From the NCBI GenBank assembly GCA_023388935.1, contig JAEWFG010000290.1, positions 1 to 7,229 of the forward strand: a stretch of DNA of 7,229 nt, read 5' to 3'. Positions 7,112 through 7,229 of this stretch are shown here, piece after piece. The position numbers and the translations under genes are program-made. Each line of letters begins with the position of its first letter. Position 1 is the stretch's first letter. The notes beneath the pieces are model-generated. The model did not search any database, was not told the DNA's origin, and saw only the letters and a list, made by a program, of their open reading frames with translations. The DNA comes from Pseudomonadota bacterium (GTDB lineage Bacteria > Pseudomonadota > Alphaproteobacteria > Rhizobiales > Xanthobacteraceae).

Positions 7112-7134
7112 TTGGCCTTGCGGCAAGGGCAAGG
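7110..7134. promoter_or_regulatory. Hairpin in the upstream region of the hydrolase operon
   Basis: CCTTG (7110-7114) and CCTTG (7116-7120) pair with CAAGG (7124-7128) and CAAGG (7130-7134), giving ten pairs with one G-G mismatch and a three-base loop. No T-run follows on either strand, so it does not look like a finished terminator. It may fold in the 5' leader of the M81 mRNA if transcription starts further upstream, or mark a DNA-binding palindrome. No convincing -35/-10 pair was found in 7060-7229. Confidence 0.35.
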
Positions 7135-7202
7135 TGGGAAGCAATCGCGCCATGCATAGGATCAGATCATTTTGGGAATGCTGCGGGTGCGGTCTACATT
7201 CC

Positions 7203-7229
7203 GTCGTCATTCCGGGGCGCCCTCTTGGG
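7203..7229. repeat. Partial dispersed repeat at the window edge (cgtcattccggggc type)
   Basis: The last bases begin with CGTCGTCATTCCGGGGCG, which I recognise from memory as the start of another abundant Bradyrhizobium intergenic element. The window ends before any inverse arm is reached, so neither its length nor its folding can be judged. Confidence 0.35.

Overview
The window looks like ordinary chromosomal DNA from a Bradyrhizobium-like alphaproteobacterium. It is GC-rich with strongly GC-biased third codon positions, which produce many long antisense open frames. Its intergenic gaps carry palindromes that I recognise from memory as dispersed repeats of Bradyrhizobium and its relatives: the 'ggattgcttcgc...cgcaatgacg' type, the 'gggtgggcaaag' type and the 'ggccggg...cccggcc' type. 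No genome comparison was possible, so the taxon is an inference.

Layout. Bases 1-204 are an intergenic region with a direct repeat, a possible -35 box and a dispersed palindrome. Two plus-strand genes follow, joined by a one-base TGATG overlap: a DsbA/kappa-GST-like 2-hydroxychromene-2-carboxylate isomerase family protein (205-813) and a zinc-free quinone oxidoreductase of the MDR superfamily (813-1790). A 117-base palindrome-rich gap separates them from a convergent minus-strand crotonase-family gene (1908-2798). The crotonase leader holds an imperfect hairpin and a possible 13-residue peptide. Upstream of that leader lies a terminator-like palindrome (2904-2935) that closes a minus-strand operon.

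That operon reads leftward from about 7059: an M81 (MlrC-like) metallopeptidase, an M20 amidohydrolase 13 bases later, and an amidase-signature enzyme whose start overlaps the M20 stop by eight bases. Three unrelated amide or peptide-bond hydrolase folds under one transcript suggest stepwise breakdown of a peptide-like or N-acylated compound. The substrate cannot be read from the sequence, and no transporter or regulator lies inside the window. The last 167 bases are the operon's upstream region, with a hairpin and a short tandem motif.

The plus-strand pair and the crotonase suggest aromatic or acyl-CoA catabolism, but none has a dedicated pathway partner here. I found no mobile element, RNA gene, CRISPR array, defence system or clearly new system. 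The most worthwhile leads are the three-hydrolase operon, the unusual active-site pattern of the crotonase, and the structured crotonase leader.
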